Shown: piece by piece, positions 1 through 9,443 of the stretch
Layout: every line of letters begins with the position of its first letter
How positions within the stretch are numbered: the first letter of the stretch is position 1
Assembly: GCF_003344965.1 (NCBI RefSeq)
Contig: NZ_CP031194.1
Span: 5,828,001 to 5,892,000, forward strand
Reading direction: 5' to 3'
DNA length: 64,000 bases
Origin: Streptomyces paludis
Lineage (GTDB): Bacteria > Actinomycetota > Actinomycetes > Streptomycetales > Streptomycetaceae
Program-made: the position numbers and the translations under genes
The notes under the pieces: model-generated
Database searches by the model: none
Told to the model about the DNA's origin: nothing
Seen by the model: only the letters and a program-made list of their open reading frames with translations

Positions 1-1
1 C

Positions 2-1717
2 TGGTGCGCACTGGCGCTGGACGCCCTCGGCCGGGAGCGCGAGGAGATCGACGCGATCAATGTCTATCCGGTCGCGGACGGCGACACCGGCACCAATCTC
101 TATCTGACCGTGGAGTCCGCGGCGCAGGCGGTCGAGGCCGTCTTCGCCGCGTACGAGACGGATACGGCGGCGGATACGGCGGCGGAGGCGGGCGTTGTCC
201 GGCCCGCGCCGGGCGACGCCGTACGGGCCATGGCGCACGGCGCGCTGATCGGGGCCCGGGGCAACTCCGGCACGATCCTGGCGCAGTTGCTGCGCGGCAT
301 GGCGGAGGTGCTGACGCGGGAGGGCGGGCGCGGTGGCGGGGATCACCTCGCCGAGGCGCTGCGACGGGCAGCCGAGCTGGCCCGCGAGGCCGTCGCCCAT
401 CCCGTCGAGGGCACGATCCTCAGCGTCGCCTCGGCGGCGGCCGACGCGGCGGAGCAGGCGGTACGGGCGGCGCGGACGGCGCAGACGGCGGCAGGGCAGG
501 CGGCCGGGGTTCCCTGCGGCGCCGTTGTCCGCGCCGCGTACGCCGGGGCGCGGGCCGCGCTCGACGCGACCCCCGGCCAGCTGGCCGTCCTCGGCCGCGC
601 GGGTGTCGTGGACGCGGGCGGCCGGGGCCTCCTCGCGGTCCTCGGCGCGCTCGTACGGGCGCTCACGGGGGTGGTGCCCGCCGCCTTCCCGGCGGGTGCC
701 CCGGCCGTGGTGCCCGGCGCGTGCGCGGACGCGGGCGGCGAGGCGGGCGACGCCGCCGGTGACGCCGCCGCGACGGACGCCACCGGGCCCGCGTTCGAGG
801 TGATCTACCTGCTGGAGGCGGACGACCGCGCCGTGGCCCGCCTCCGCGCGCGGCTCGACGCGCTCGGCGACTCCCTGGTGGTGGTCGGCGGCGACGGGCT
901 CTGGAACGTCCATGTGCACGTCGACGACGCGGGCGCCGCCGTCGAGGCCGGCGTCGAGGCGGGCCGCCCGTACCGCATCCGCATCACCCACTTCGGGGCC
1001 GCCCACTTCGGTGCCCCGCACCCCGGCACGACGGCCGAACGGCCGCCCGAGCAGGTCCAGCGGGCCGTTGTCGCCGTGGTCCCCGGAGAGGGGCTCGCCG
1101 GGCTCTGCGCCGAGGCCGGCGCGACCACCGTCCTCGCGCGCCCCGGGGAGCCGCCCGCCAGCGGTGAGCTGGTCGAGGCCATCCGGCGCGCCCACGCCCG
1201 CGAGGTGGTCCTGCTGCCCAATGACGCGGCGCTGCGCCACACCGCCGCCGCCGCGGCCGAACAGGCCCGTACCGAAGGCGTACGGGTCGCCCTCATCCCC
1301 ACCCGGGCCGCCGTCCAGGGCATCGCCGCGCTCGCCGTGCACCAGCCGGAGCGCCGCTTCGACGAGGACGTGGTCGCCATGACCACCGCCGCCGGAGCCA
1401 CCCGCTACGCCGAACTGACCGTCGCCGAAAGGCAGTCCTGGACCATGGCGGGCATCTGCCAGGCCGGGGACGTACTGGGGCTGATCGAGGGCGATGTGGC
1501 GGTGATCGGCGCCGACCTCGCGGACACCGCCGAGGCGGTCCTCGGCCGGATGCTGGCGGCCGGCGGTGAACTCGTCACGCTGGTGCTCGGCGAGGACGTG
1601 CCGGACTCGCTGGCCGACCGGCTGGAGCGCTACGTACGGGAGGGCCACCTCGCCGTCGACACCGTCGTCTACCGGGGCGGCCGGCAGTCCGTACCGCTGC
1701 TCGTCGGGGTGGAGTAG
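2..1717 (+). CDS. DhaL/DAK2-domain kinase, FakA/YloV-like (5' partial)
   Basis: The reading frame is open from the left edge of the window, so the true start lies upstream. The first visible residues carry the DhaL-type motif INVYPVADGDTGTN, which binds Mg-ATP in dihydroxyacetone kinase-like proteins. GARGNSGTILAQLLRGMAE and VVDAGGRGLLAVL follow. An Ala/Gly-rich linker (about 720-790) leads to the middle and C-terminal domains, which end in the typical GGRQSVPLLVGVE. In Firmicutes this architecture is the fatty acid kinase FakA, which phosphorylates fatty acids held by FakB/DegV proteins; no FakB is visible here, so the substrate is inferred. The gene ends 36 nt before recG and probably belongs to the same transcript. 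Confidence 0.85.
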   Translation, partial: WCALALDALGREREEIDAINVYPVADGDTGTNLYLTVESAAQAVEAVFAAYETDTAADTAAEAGVVRPAPGDAVRAMAHGALIGARGNSGTILAQLLRGMAEVLTREGGRGGGDHLAEALRRAAELAREAVAHPVEGTILSVASAAADAAEQAVRAARTAQTAAGQAAGVPCGAVVRAAYAGARAALDATPGQLAVLGRAGVVDAGGRGLLAVLGALVRALTGVVPAAFPAGAPAVVPGACADAGGEAGDAAGDAAATDATGPAFEVIYLLEADDRAVARLRARLDALGDSLVVVGGDGLWNVHVHVDDAGAAVEAGVEAGRPYRIRITHFGAAHFGAPHPGTTAERPPEQVQRAVVAVVPGEGLAGLCAEAGATTVLARPGEPPASGELVEAIRRAHAREVVLLPNDAALRHTAAAAAEQARTEGVRVALIPTRAAVQGIAALAVHQPERRFDEDVVAMTTAAGATRYAELTVAERQSWTMAGICQAGDVLGLIEGDVAVIGADLADTAEAVLGRMLAAGGELVTLVLGEDVPDSLADRLERYVREGHLAVDTVVYRGGRQSVPLLVGVE

Positions 1718-1753
1718 CGTCGCGCCGCCCCGCTGTCAGTGGTGCCTGCGAAG

Positions 1754-3985
1754 ATGGATCACGTGTCCGCGCTGGATGAATCCCTCAAGAAGACGCTCGG
1801 CCCCGCCACCGCGAAGGTGATGGCCGAGCACCTCGGCCTGCACACGGTCGGTGACCTGCTGCACCACTACCCCCGGCGGTACGAGGAGCGCGGCCAGCTC
1901 ACCAAACTGGCCGATCTCCCGCTGGACGAGGACGTCACCGTGGTCGCGCAGGTCGCGGACTCCCGGGTGCTGACGTTCAACGGCGGACGCGGCCGGCGGC
2001 TGGAGATCACCCTCACCGACGGCAGCGGACGGCTCCAACTGGTCTTCTTCGGCAAGGGAATCCACAAGCCGCAGCACGATCTGCCGCCCGGCAGCCGGGG
2101 GATGTTCGCCGGGAAGGTCTCCGTCTTCAACCGCAAGCTCCAGCTCGCGCACCCCACCTATGTCCCGCTGGGCAGGGACGACGGGGAGGAGGCGGTCGAC
2201 GCGTTCGCGGGCAAGCTGATCCCGATCTACCCCGCCTGCAAGGGCCTGGAGTCCTGGAAGATCACCAAAGCGGTCGACGCGGTCCTGCCCCGTGCCGCCG
2301 AGGCCGTGGACCCGCTGCCGCCCGCCCTGCGCGCCGGGCGCGGCTTCGTCCCGCTGCCCGAGGCGCTGCTCAAGGTCCACCGGCCCGCGACCCGGGCCGA
2401 CATCGAGGACGCCCGGCAGCGCCTGAAGTGGGACGAGGCGTTCGTCCTCCAGGTCGCCCTCGCCCGGCGCCGGCACGCGGACGCGCAACTGCCCGCCGTG
2501 GCGCGCCGGCCTGTGGCGGACGGGCTGCTGGACGCCTTCGACGCCACGCTGCCGTTCACCCTCACCGACGGCCAGCGGAAGGTCACCGCCGAGATCTTCG
2601 CCGGTCTCGCCACCGAACACCCCATGCACCGGCTGCTCCAGGGCGAGGTCGGCTCGGGCAAGACGCTGGTGGCGCTGCGCGCGATGCTCGCCGTGGTCGA
2701 CGCGGGCGGCCAGGCCGCGATGCTCGCGCCCACCGAGGTGCTCGCCCAGCAGCACCACCGCTCCATCACGGAGATGATGGGCGCCCTGGCCCAGGGCGGG
2801 ACACTCGGCAGCGTGGAGAACGCGACCAAGGTCGTGCTGCTCACCGGCTCCATGGGCACGGCGGCGCGCCGGCAGGCGCTGCTCGACCTGGTCACCGGCG
2901 AGGCCGGGCTGGTCATCGGGACCCACGCGCTGATCGAGGACAAGGTCCGGTTCCACGACCTCGGGCTGGTCGTCGTGGACGAGCAGCACCGCTTCGGGGT
3001 GGAACAGCGCGACGCGCTGCGCTCCAAGGGCAAACAGCCGCCGCATCTGCTGGTCATGACGGCCACCCCCATTCCGCGCACGGTCGCGATGACCGTCTTC
3101 GGAGATCTGGAGACCTCCGTCCTGGACCAGCTCCCGGCCGGCCGGTCACCGATCGCCACCCATGTCGTCCCGGCCGCGGACAAGCCGCACTTCCTGGCGC
3201 GCGCCTGGGAGCGGGTGCGCGAGGAGGTCGGCAAGGGCCATCAGGCGTATGTCGTCTGCCCCCGGATCGGTGACGAGGAGTCCGACGAGGCCGCCAAGGG
3301 CGCCAAGGGCACGAAGAAGCCGGGCGCGAAGAAGGCCGCCGCCTCCTCCCCGGAGGACGAGGCCGAGAAGCGCCCGCCGCTGGCCGTGATCGAGATCGCC
3401 GGGCAGCTCACCGCCGGACCGCTGGCCGGACTGCGCGTCGAGATCCTGCACGGCCGGATGCAGCCGGACGACAAGGACGCCGTGATGCGCCGCTTCGCCG
3501 CGGGCGAGGTGGATGTCCTCGTGGCGACCACCGTCATCGAGGTCGGGGTGAACGTGCCCAACGCCACCGCCATGGTGATCATGGACGCGGACCGGTTCGG
3601 CGTCTCCCAGCTGCACCAGCTGCGCGGCCGGGTCGGCCGGGGCTCGGCCCCCGGCCTCTGTCTGCTGGTCTCCGAGATGCCGGAGGCGAGCCCGGCCAGG
3701 GCCCGGCTGGGCGCGGTCGCCGCCACGCTCGACGGCTTCGAGCTGTCCCGTATCGACCTCGAACAGCGCCGCGAGGGCGATGTGCTCGGCCAGGCCCAGT
3801 CCGGGGTCCGCTCCAGCCTGCGGATGCTCGCCGTCATCGAGGACGAGGAGATCATCGCCGCCGCCCGCGAGGAGGCGACCGCCGTGGTGGCGGCGGACCC
3901 GGAGCTGACGGACACCCCGGAGCTGCGTACGGCGCTGGACGCGCTCCTCGACGCGGAGCGGGAGCGCTATCTCGACAAGGGCTGA
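1754..3985 (+). CDS. recG: ATP-dependent DNA helicase RecG
   Basis: A 743-aa superfamily 2 helicase that remodels stalled replication forks and branched recombination intermediates. The N-terminal wedge/OB region contains HHYPRRYEERGQL and FFGKGI. Motor motifs follow: Walker A GEVGSGKT, the DEQH box (VVDEQHRFG), TATPIPRT, LHGRM, ATTVIEVGVNVPNA and QLRGRVGRG. A Lys/Ala/Glu-rich stretch of about 40 residues (3275-3390) lies between the two motor lobes and looks like a disordered insertion. I chose the ATG at 1754; GTG codons at 1739 and 1763 are alternatives and none has a strong ribosome binding site. The gene is 120 nt upstream of rsmD. Confidence 0.93.
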   Translation: MDHVSALDESLKKTLGPATAKVMAEHLGLHTVGDLLHHYPRRYEERGQLTKLADLPLDEDVTVVAQVADSRVLTFNGGRGRRLEITLTDGSGRLQLVFFGKGIHKPQHDLPPGSRGMFAGKVSVFNRKLQLAHPTYVPLGRDDGEEAVDAFAGKLIPIYPACKGLESWKITKAVDAVLPRAAEAVDPLPPALRAGRGFVPLPEALLKVHRPATRADIEDARQRLKWDEAFVLQVALARRRHADAQLPAVARRPVADGLLDAFDATLPFTLTDGQRKVTAEIFAGLATEHPMHRLLQGEVGSGKTLVALRAMLAVVDAGGQAAMLAPTEVLAQQHHRSITEMMGALAQGGTLGSVENATKVVLLTGSMGTAARRQALLDLVTGEAGLVIGTHALIEDKVRFHDLGLVVVDEQHRFGVEQRDALRSKGKQPPHLLVMTATPIPRTVAMTVFGDLETSVLDQLPAGRSPIATHVVPAADKPHFLARAWERVREEVGKGHQAYVVCPRIGDEESDEAAKGAKGTKKPGAKKAAASSPEDEAEKRPPLAVIEIAGQLTAGPLAGLRVEILHGRMQPDDKDAVMRRFAAGEVDVLVATTVIEVGVNVPNATAMVIMDADRFGVSQLHQLRGRVGRGSAPGLCLLVSEMPEASPARARLGAVAATLDGFELSRIDLEQRREGDVLGQAQSGVRSSLRMLAVIEDEEIIAAAREEATAVVAADPELTDTPELRTALDALLDAERERYLDKG

Positions 3986-4105
3986 CCCGCACCCCGGCCA
4001 GGGCTGACCCCGCCCGCCGCGCCCCCACGCCATATCGTGGAGGCAGACCCGCCACCCCGTACCCGCCACCGCGCGGGGCCGCCCACGAACCGAGGACCGA
4101 CACCC

Positions 4106-4696
4106 ATGACCCGCGTGATCGCCGGTGCCGCCGGCGGACGCCGTCTCGCCGTACCGCCCGGGACCGGCACCCGCCCCACCTCCGACCGTGCGCGCGAGGG
4201 CCTCTTCTCCAGCTGGGAATCGCTCCTCGGCACCCTGGAGGGGGTCAGGATCGCCGACCTGTACGCGGGCTCCGGCGCCGTCGGGCTCGAAGCGCTCTCG
4301 CGCGGCGCCACCCATGCCCTGCTGGTGGAGGCCGACGCCCGGGCCGCCCGTACCGTCCGGGACAACGCTCGCACCGTCGGACTCCCCGGCGCGGAGGTCC
4401 GCACCGGCCGGGCCGCGCAGATCGTCGCCGGGCCCGTCCCCCAGACCCCGTACGACCTGGTCTTTCTCGATCCGCCGTACGCCGTCGGGGATGACGATCT
4501 TCGGGAGATCCTCCTCACACTCCGCACCAAGGGGTGGCTCACCGACGCCGCGGTCGTCACCGTGGAACGCAGCACCAGGAACGGGGAGTTCGGCTGGCCG
4601 GAGGGATTCGAGCCACTGCGCTCCCGTCGCTACGGCGAGGGGACGCTTTGGTACGGTCGCGCCGCCACCCCGTGCGCCCGCGAAGACGCACGATGA
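4106..4696 (+). CDS. rsmD: 16S rRNA (guanine966-N2)-methyltransferase RsmD
   Basis: A 196-aa SAM-dependent methyltransferase that modifies G966 of 16S rRNA during 30S assembly. It begins MTRVIAGAAGGRRL, as the family does, and has the SAM-binding segment DLYAGSGAVGLEALSRG and the catalytic tetrad in VFLDPPY. The frame stays open upstream to 4037, but the ATG at 4106 matches the family start. An in-frame ATG at 4693 opens the next frame within the stop (ATGA). RsmD next to CoaD is a common pairing in actinobacteria and other bacteria. Confidence 0.92.
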   Translation: MTRVIAGAAGGRRLAVPPGTGTRPTSDRAREGLFSSWESLLGTLEGVRIADLYAGSGAVGLEALSRGATHALLVEADARAARTVRDNARTVGLPGAEVRTGRAAQIVAGPVPQTPYDLVFLDPPYAVGDDDLREILLTLRTKGWLTDAAVVTVERSTRNGEFGWPEGFEPLRSRRYGEGTLWYGRAATPCAREDAR

Positions 4697-4722
4697 CCGG
4701 ACCGCAGAGCGAGGGGAACCAG

Positions 4723-5202
4723 TTGCGCCGCGCCGTCTGTCCGGGGTCCTTCGACCCCATCACCAATGGACATCTCGACATCATCGCCCGCGCCTCCAAG
4801 CTGTACGACTCCGTACATGTCGCGGTGATGATCAACCAGTCCAAGCAGGGACTCTTCCCGATCGAGGAACGGATCGAGCTGATCCGCGCGGTCACCGCCG
4901 AGTTCGGCAATGTCGAGGTCGAGTCCTTCCACGGACTGCTCGTCGACTTCTGCAAGCAGCGCGACATCCCGGCCATCGTCAAGGGTCTGCGCGCCGTCAG
5001 CGACTTCGACTACGAACTCCAGATGGCGCAGATGAACAACGGGCTCTCGGGCGTCGAGACCCTTTTCATCCCCACCAACCCCACCTACAGCTTCCTCTCC
5101 TCGTCCCTGGTCAAAGAGGTCGCGACCTGGGGCGGCGACGTCTCCCACCTGCTGCCCCCGATCGTCCACACGGCGATCATGGAGCGACTCGGCCGGCGCT
5201 GA
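4723..5202 (+). CDS. coaD: Phosphopantetheine adenylyltransferase CoaD
   Basis: Transfers AMP from ATP to 4'-phosphopantetheine in coenzyme A synthesis. The nucleotidyltransferase signature CPGSFDPITNGHLDII is at the N-terminus, and NPTYSFLSSSLVKE (the ISSTxxR-like region) is near the C-terminus. I chose the TTG at 4723: it has GAGGGG six bases upstream and gives 159 aa, the usual CoaD length, starting directly at RRAVCPGSF. The ATG at 4693 overlaps the rsmD stop and would add ten unconserved residues, so it is the less likely start, though translational coupling could favour it. Confidence 0.92.
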   Translation: MRRAVCPGSFDPITNGHLDIIARASKLYDSVHVAVMINQSKQGLFPIEERIELIRAVTAEFGNVEVESFHGLLVDFCKQRDIPAIVKGLRAVSDFDYELQMAQMNNGLSGVETLFIPTNPTYSFLSSSLVKEVATWGGDVSHLLPPIVHTAIMERLGRR

Positions 5203-5301
5203 CCCCGCTGAGGGGCCGTCACCAGGTGTCGGCGGGGCGCGAACTGGCCGTACAGTCGTGATGTCCGTCTCCATACCAGCCGAGAGAGTGGCGAGCACCC
5301 G

Positions 5302-6522
5302 GTGGACGTGCAGAAGAAGCTCGACGAGATCGTCGACACGGTCGGAAACGCCCGTTCCATGCCCATGTCGGCCTCCTGCGTGGTGAACCGCGCCGAGCTG
5401 CTCGCGCTGCTCGAAGAGGTACGGGACGCGCTCCCCGACTCGCTGGCCGAGGCGCAGGAGGTGATCGGCGGCCATGAACAGATGGCCGAGCAGGCCCGCC
5501 AGGAGGCCGAACGGATCATCCAGGGCGCGCACGCCCAGCGCTCCACCCTGATCGCCGACACCGCGGTGGCGCGCCAGTCCCAGGAGGAGGCCGACCGGAT
5601 CCTCGCGGAGGCCCGCAGGGACGCCGAGGAGATCCGCGCGGAGGCCGACGACTACGTCGACTCCAAGCTCGCCAACTTCGAGGTCGTCCTCACCAAGACC
5701 ATCGGATCCGTCGACCGAGGCCGGGAGAAACTCCTCGGCCGCGCCCCCGGCGGCGGCGAGGACGACGACGCCCCCGAGTACAGCGCCGACCCGGCGACCC
5801 TGATCCAGCGGGCCGACGAGTACGTCGACGCCAAGATCGGCGCCTTCGAGGCCGTGCTCTCCAAGACCCTGGAGGCGGTCGGCCGCGGCCGGCAGAAGCT
5901 CCAGGGCCGGATCGCCACGGACGAGCTGGGCGCGCACATGGCGGCCCAGGACGCGGCGGGCCCGCAGGGCCGCACCAGCGACGCGGACTTCCTCGCGGAC
6001 CTCGCCGGGACGCCCCGGGAGTCCCTCCGGGCGCCCGTGCCGGCGCCGGAGCCCGCGGAGGCGGCCCCCCAGCCGTACGCCGACCCCGCGTACCCGCAGA
6101 CACCGCCCCAGACGCAGCCGCAGTACGCCGACGCCGGATACCAGGACCCCGCCTACGCCCAGGCGGCGGACCCCGGCTACGGCGGCGGCTACCCGCAGCA
6201 GGACGCGTACGGTTATCCGCAGCAGGACCCGTACCCGTACCAGCAGCAGGACGCGTACGGGCAGATCCCCGGCCAGCTTCCCGGGCAGATCCCCGGCCAG
6301 CTCGCCGAGCAGAACCAGGGCTACGACCCGAACTACGGCTGGCAGCAGCCCGGCGGCCAGCCGCCCATGCCCACGGCGCTCCCGGCCCTGCCCGCGCTCC
6401 CCGCCCTGCCCTCCGGCGCGCCCCAGTCCGGCGATCCGCAGAGCGCGCTCGACGAGACCAGCTTCTTCGACACCAGCATGATCGACATCGACCAGCTGCG
6501 CCGCTACGAACAGGGGCTGTGA
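5302..6522 (+). CDS. Coiled-coil protein with proline/glutamine-rich tail (ATP synthase B-like/DivIVA-like)
   Basis: A 406-aa protein with two parts. Residues 1-200 are highly charged and helical: QEEADRILAEARRDAEEI is typical of the coiled coils of DivIVA and F0F1 subunit b. The segment around YVDSKLANFEVVLTKTIGSV recurs later as YVDAKIGAFEAVLSKTLEAV, an internal duplication. The C-terminal half is low complexity, with tyrosine/glutamine-rich repeats (YPQQDAYGYPQQD), PGQ(I/L)PGQL repeats and an ALPALPALPALP run. No membrane segment is visible, so an ATP synthase role is doubtful. A cytoskeletal or cell-division scaffold is plausible but inferred. Start is GTG. Confidence 0.75.
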   Translation: MDVQKKLDEIVDTVGNARSMPMSASCVVNRAELLALLEEVRDALPDSLAEAQEVIGGHEQMAEQARQEAERIIQGAHAQRSTLIADTAVARQSQEEADRILAEARRDAEEIRAEADDYVDSKLANFEVVLTKTIGSVDRGREKLLGRAPGGGEDDDAPEYSADPATLIQRADEYVDAKIGAFEAVLSKTLEAVGRGRQKLQGRIATDELGAHMAAQDAAGPQGRTSDADFLADLAGTPRESLRAPVPAPEPAEAAPQPYADPAYPQTPPQTQPQYADAGYQDPAYAQAADPGYGGGYPQQDAYGYPQQDPYPYQQQDAYGQIPGQLPGQIPGQLAEQNQGYDPNYGWQQPGGQPPMPTALPALPALPALPSGAPQSGDPQSALDETSFFDTSMIDIDQLRRYEQGL

Positions 6523-6587
6523 GCCGGACCGCCGCCTGACCGGCTCCTGAGCCGCGGGTGGTCGCCGCCCGGCCGTCCTGACCCGGA

Positions 6588-6617
6588 TTGGGTCTACGGC
6601 GGCCGGTCCAGTACTCT
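6588..6617 (+). promoter_or_regulatory. Candidate promoter of the yceD-rpmF-rnc operon
   Basis: A -35-like TTGGGT (6588-6593) and a -10-like TACTCT (6612-6617) are separated by 18 bases, a reasonable match to the vegetative sigma (HrdB) pattern. Transcription would start near 6624. If so, the GTG at 6588, which is in frame with the downstream gene, cannot be its start codon. Confidence 0.45.
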
Positions 6618-6674
6618 GGTTCTTCGGCCGCGTGTATGCCCGCGGCTCAGGCTGCCCGCTTCGCTCTCGCGACG

Positions 6675-7358
6675 GTGGCGGCCCCTCTCACGATCCGAAA
6701 GCGGGAACAAACCCTGAACGCGCGCCTCGACCACCTCAACCCCCTCGTGTTCGACACACACGAGCTGGGGCGGCGTCCTGGTGCGCTCCGCAGGCTGACC
6801 CGCTCGGCGCCGGCTCCCAAGGATTTCGGCATCGCGGGGGTCATCGGGGTGCCCGAGGGCGCTCCCGTGGAGCTGGACCTCCGGCTCGAATCCGTCATGG
6901 AGGGGGTGCTCGTCACGGGCACCGCCCGTGCGACGGCCGAGGGGGAATGCGTAAGGTGTCTGGAGCCGCTCGGCGAGGAAGTGGCCGCGGACTTCCAGGA
7001 GATGTTCTCGTACCACGACACCGATGGCCGGGGCCGCGCCGTGCGCGCGGAGACGGCCGACGATGCCGAGGGCGAGGACGAGGACAGGTTCTTCATCGAA
7101 GACAGCCTGTTCGACCTCGAACCCGTGCTGCGTGACGCGGTGGTGCTCGCACTGCCGATGCAGCCGGTGTGCCGGGAGACCTGTGCCGGTCTGTGTTCCA
7201 CATGTGGGATCAGGCTGGACGAGAACCCGGACCACCACCACGACGCCGTCGACATCCGTTGGGCGGCACTGCAGGGACTCGCCGACACCGTCAAGGACGG
7301 CGAGAAGGACAACATGGGCGGCGCCGAAGCGGGCGTCGACGAGAAGCAGGAGAAGTAG
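6675..7358 (+). CDS. YceD family protein (DUF177)
   Basis: A YceD/DUF177 protein, a family found upstream of rpmF in most bacteria and linked to 23S rRNA or large-subunit biogenesis. Features include [13 protein letters not shown] near the start, [10 protein letters not shown], and the C-terminal cysteine cluster [19 protein letters not shown], which probably binds zinc, then [13 protein letters not shown]. The start is uncertain. The frame is open from 6588. GTG 6675, ATG 6636 and even the CTG at 6714 ([11 protein letters not shown]) are possible, and none has a convincing ribosome binding site. It ends three bases before rpmF. Confidence 0.85.
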   Translation: MAAPLTIRKREQTLNARLDHLNPLVFDTHELGRRPGALRRLTRSAPAPKDFGIAGVIGVPEGAPVELDLRLESVMEGVLVTGTARATAEGECVRCLEPLGEEVAADFQEMFSYHDTDGRGRAVRAETADDAEGEDEDRFFIEDSLFDLEPVLRDAVVLALPMQPVCRETCAGLCSTCGIRLDENPDHHHDAVDIRWAALQGLADTVKDGEKDNMGGAEAGVDEKQEK

Positions 7359-7360
7359 CC

Positions 7361-7534
7361 GTGGCTGTTCCGAAGCGGAAGATGTCGCGCAGCAACACGC
7401 GCCACCGCCGGTCGCAGTGGAAGGCTGCGGTCCCCAACCTGGTTTCGTGTGAGCGTTGCCAGGAGCCGAAGCTCCAGCACATCGCGTGCCCGAGCTGCGG
7501 CACGTACAACAAGCGCCAGGTCCTCGAGGTCTGA
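7361..7534 (+). CDS. rpmF: 50S ribosomal protein L32
   Basis: A 57-aa L32 starting [20 protein letters not shown]. Two cysteine pairs, CERC and CPSC, show that this is the zinc-ribbon (C+) version. Actinobacteria often carry a second, zinc-free L32 copy under Zur control; none is present in this window. Start is GTG, two bases after the yceD stop, so the two genes are almost certainly cotranscribed. Confidence 0.96.
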   Translation: MAVPKRKMSRSNTRHRRSQWKAAVPNLVSCERCQEPKLQHIACPSCGTYNKRQVLEV

Positions 7535-7553
7535 GCGGCTGGTGAGAGGCTCA

Positions 7554-8417
7554 ATGTCTGAACTGTCCCATGCCAAGAAGCAGACAGACAATGTCAGCAC
7601 AGCCTCGTCCCACACGCTTCTGGAAGGGCGGCTCGGGTATCAGCTCGAGACCGCCCTTCTGGTGCGTGCGCTGACCCATCGCTCGTTCGCGTACGAGAAC
7701 GGCGGTCTGCCCACCAACGAGCGGCTCGAATTCCTCGGGGATTCGGTGCTCGGCCTGGTGGTCACGGACACGCTGTACCGGATCCACCCCGATCTGCCCG
7801 AAGGCCAGCTGGCCAAATTGCGGGCAGCCGTGGTCAATTCGCGTGCGCTGGCGGAAGTGGGCCGCGGCCTCGAACTCGGCTCCTTCATCCGGCTCGGCCG
7901 GGGCGAAGAGGGCACGGGTGGCCGGGACAAGGCGTCCATTCTCGCCGACACCCTGGAAGCGGTGATCGGCGCTGTCTATCTCGACCAGGGTCTCGACGCG
8001 GCGTCCGAGCTGGTCCACCGGCTCTTCGACCCGCTGATCGACAGGTCCTCCAACCTCGGGGCCGGCCTGGACTGGAAGACCAGTCTCCAGGAACTCACGG
8101 CGGCGGAAGGGCTCGGCGTACCCGAGTACCTCGTCACGGAGACCGGGCCCGACCATGAGAAGACCTTCACAGCTGCCGCCCGCGTCGGTGGTGTCTCGTA
8201 CGGCACCGGCACCGGCCGCAGCAAGAAGGAAGCGGAACAGCAGGCGGCGGAATCCGCCTGGCGGTCCATCCGGACCGCGGCGGACCAGCGGAAATCCGCC
8301 GCGGGTGCGGAAGCCGCGGCAGCCGCGGAGTCGGCGGCGGCCGTGACGTCCACGGACGCTTCGGACACCGTGGACGCCTCGGACCCGGCCGCTCCGGCGG
8401 ATCCGGACCGGAGCTGA
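7554..8417 (+). CDS. rnc: Ribonuclease III (AbsB-type)
   Basis: A double-strand-specific endoribonuclease of 287 aa that processes rRNA and many mRNAs; in S. coelicolor the orthologue is AbsB, a global regulator of antibiotic genes. The catalytic signature [13 protein letters not shown] is at residues 55-67 and the second acidic site is in [14 protein letters not shown]. The dsRNA-binding domain covers about 165-240 ([11 protein letters not shown] to [14 protein letters not shown]). An Ala/Ser/Asp-rich tail of about 45 residues follows. The ATG at 7554 has GAGAGG five bases upstream. It follows rpmF by 19 nt. Confidence 0.95.
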   Translation: MSELSHAKKQTDNVSTASSHTLLEGRLGYQLETALLVRALTHRSFAYENGGLPTNERLEFLGDSVLGLVVTDTLYRIHPDLPEGQLAKLRAAVVNSRALAEVGRGLELGSFIRLGRGEEGTGGRDKASILADTLEAVIGAVYLDQGLDAASELVHRLFDPLIDRSSNLGAGLDWKTSLQELTAAEGLGVPEYLVTETGPDHEKTFTAAARVGGVSYGTGTGRSKKEAEQQAAESAWRSIRTAADQRKSAAGAEAAAAAESAAAVTSTDASDTVDASDPAAPADPDRS

Positions 8418-8454
8418 ACGCCGGGATTCCGTCCTGTTCCACCGGTTTACCGGT

Positions 8455-8498
8455 ACGCCCCTCACGTCGTTCCCGGCGCGAGGGGCGTTCCGTTCTCC
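8455..8498 (+). terminator. Stem-loop terminator after rnc
   Basis: A 9-bp perfect stem, ACGCCCCTC (8455-8463) with GAGGGGCGT (8480-8488), encloses a 16-base loop and is followed by TCCGTTCTCC. It separates rnc from mutM, which has its own ribosome binding site. Confidence 0.55.
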
Positions 8499-8558
8499 GT
8501 ACGCGCGTCCGCCCCCGCGCCCCCCGTGCCCGTACCCCGTCATCCGGAGGAGTTTCCC

Positions 8559-9443
8559 GTGCCCGAGCTGCCCGAGGTCGAAGTCGTCCGGCGCGGACTG
8601 GAGCGCTGGGTCGCCGGCCGTACCGTCGCCGGGACCGAGGTGCTGCATCCGCGCGCGGTACGCCGCCACCCCGCCGGGGGCGAGGACTTCGCGGCCCGGC
8701 TCCAGGGGCGGACCGTCGTCGCCGCCCGTCGGCGCGGCAAATATCTGTGGCTGCCGCTCGGCTCCGAGGGGGAGAGCGACCCGGCCGGCGCGGACGCCTC
8801 GATCCTCGGCCATCTCGGGATGAGCGGTCAGCTCCTGGTCCAGCCGGAGTCCGCGCCCGACGAGAAGCATCTGCGCATCCGGATCCGCTTCACCGACAGC
8901 CTCGCCACCGAGCTGCGCTTTGTCGACCAGCGCACCTTCGGCGGACTCTCGCTCCACGACAACACCCCCGACGGACTGCCGGACGTCATCGCGCATATCG
9001 CCCGCGACCCGCTGGACCCCGCGTTCGACGACGGTGCCTTCCTCGCCGCGCTGAAGCTCCGCCGTACGACGATCAAACGCGCTCTGCTCGACCAGTCCCT
9101 GATCAGCGGCGTGGGAAACATCTACGCGGACGAGGCGCTCTGGCGCGCGAAACTCCACTACGAACGCCCGACGGCGACGCTGCCCCGGCCGCGCGCGGCC
9201 GAACTGCTCGGGCATGTCCGGGACGTGATGAACGCGGCGCTCGACGCGGGCGGCACCAGCTTCGACAGTCTGTACGTCAATGTGAACGGTCAGTCGGGGT
9301 ACTTCGACCGGTCGCTCGACGCGTACGGACGCGAGGACGAGGCGTGCCACCGCTGCGGAACGCCGATCCGGCGGCGGCCGTGGATGAACCGGTCCAGCTA
9401 CTTCTGCCCGCGCTGTCAGCGGGCGCCGCGCACCGCGTCGTAA
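8559..9443 (+). CDS. mutM: Formamidopyrimidine-DNA glycosylase
   Basis: A base-excision repair glycosylase/AP lyase (294 aa) that removes 8-oxoguanine and formamidopyrimidines. The mature N-terminus [14 protein letters not shown] supplies the catalytic proline and glutamate. RGKYLWLPL carries the conserved lysine, and [20 protein letters not shown] is the helix-two-turn-helix. The C-terminal zinc finger has CHRCG and CPRCQ. The GTG at 8559 has CGGAGG six to eight bases upstream and places proline at position 2, as required; upstream in-frame starts would block the catalytic proline. The last 28 nt overlap the convergent HxlR gene. Confidence 0.96.
   Translation: MPELPEVEVVRRGLERWVAGRTVAGTEVLHPRAVRRHPAGGEDFAARLQGRTVVAARRRGKYLWLPLGSEGESDPAGADASILGHLGMSGQLLVQPESAPDEKHLRIRIRFTDSLATELRFVDQRTFGGLSLHDNTPDGLPDVIAHIARDPLDPAFDDGAFLAALKLRRTTIKRALLDQSLISGVGNIYADEALWRAKLHYERPTATLPRPRAAELLGHVRDVMNAALDAGGTSFDSLYVNVNGQSGYFDRSLDAYGREDEACHRCGTPIRRRPWMNRSSYFCPRCQRAPRTAS

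Noticed and set aside
6181..6430. Tandem nucleotide repeats around 6.2-6.4 kb as a possible noncoding repeat array
   Set aside because: They are in frame and encode the YPQQD, PGQ and ALP repeats of the coiled-coil protein.
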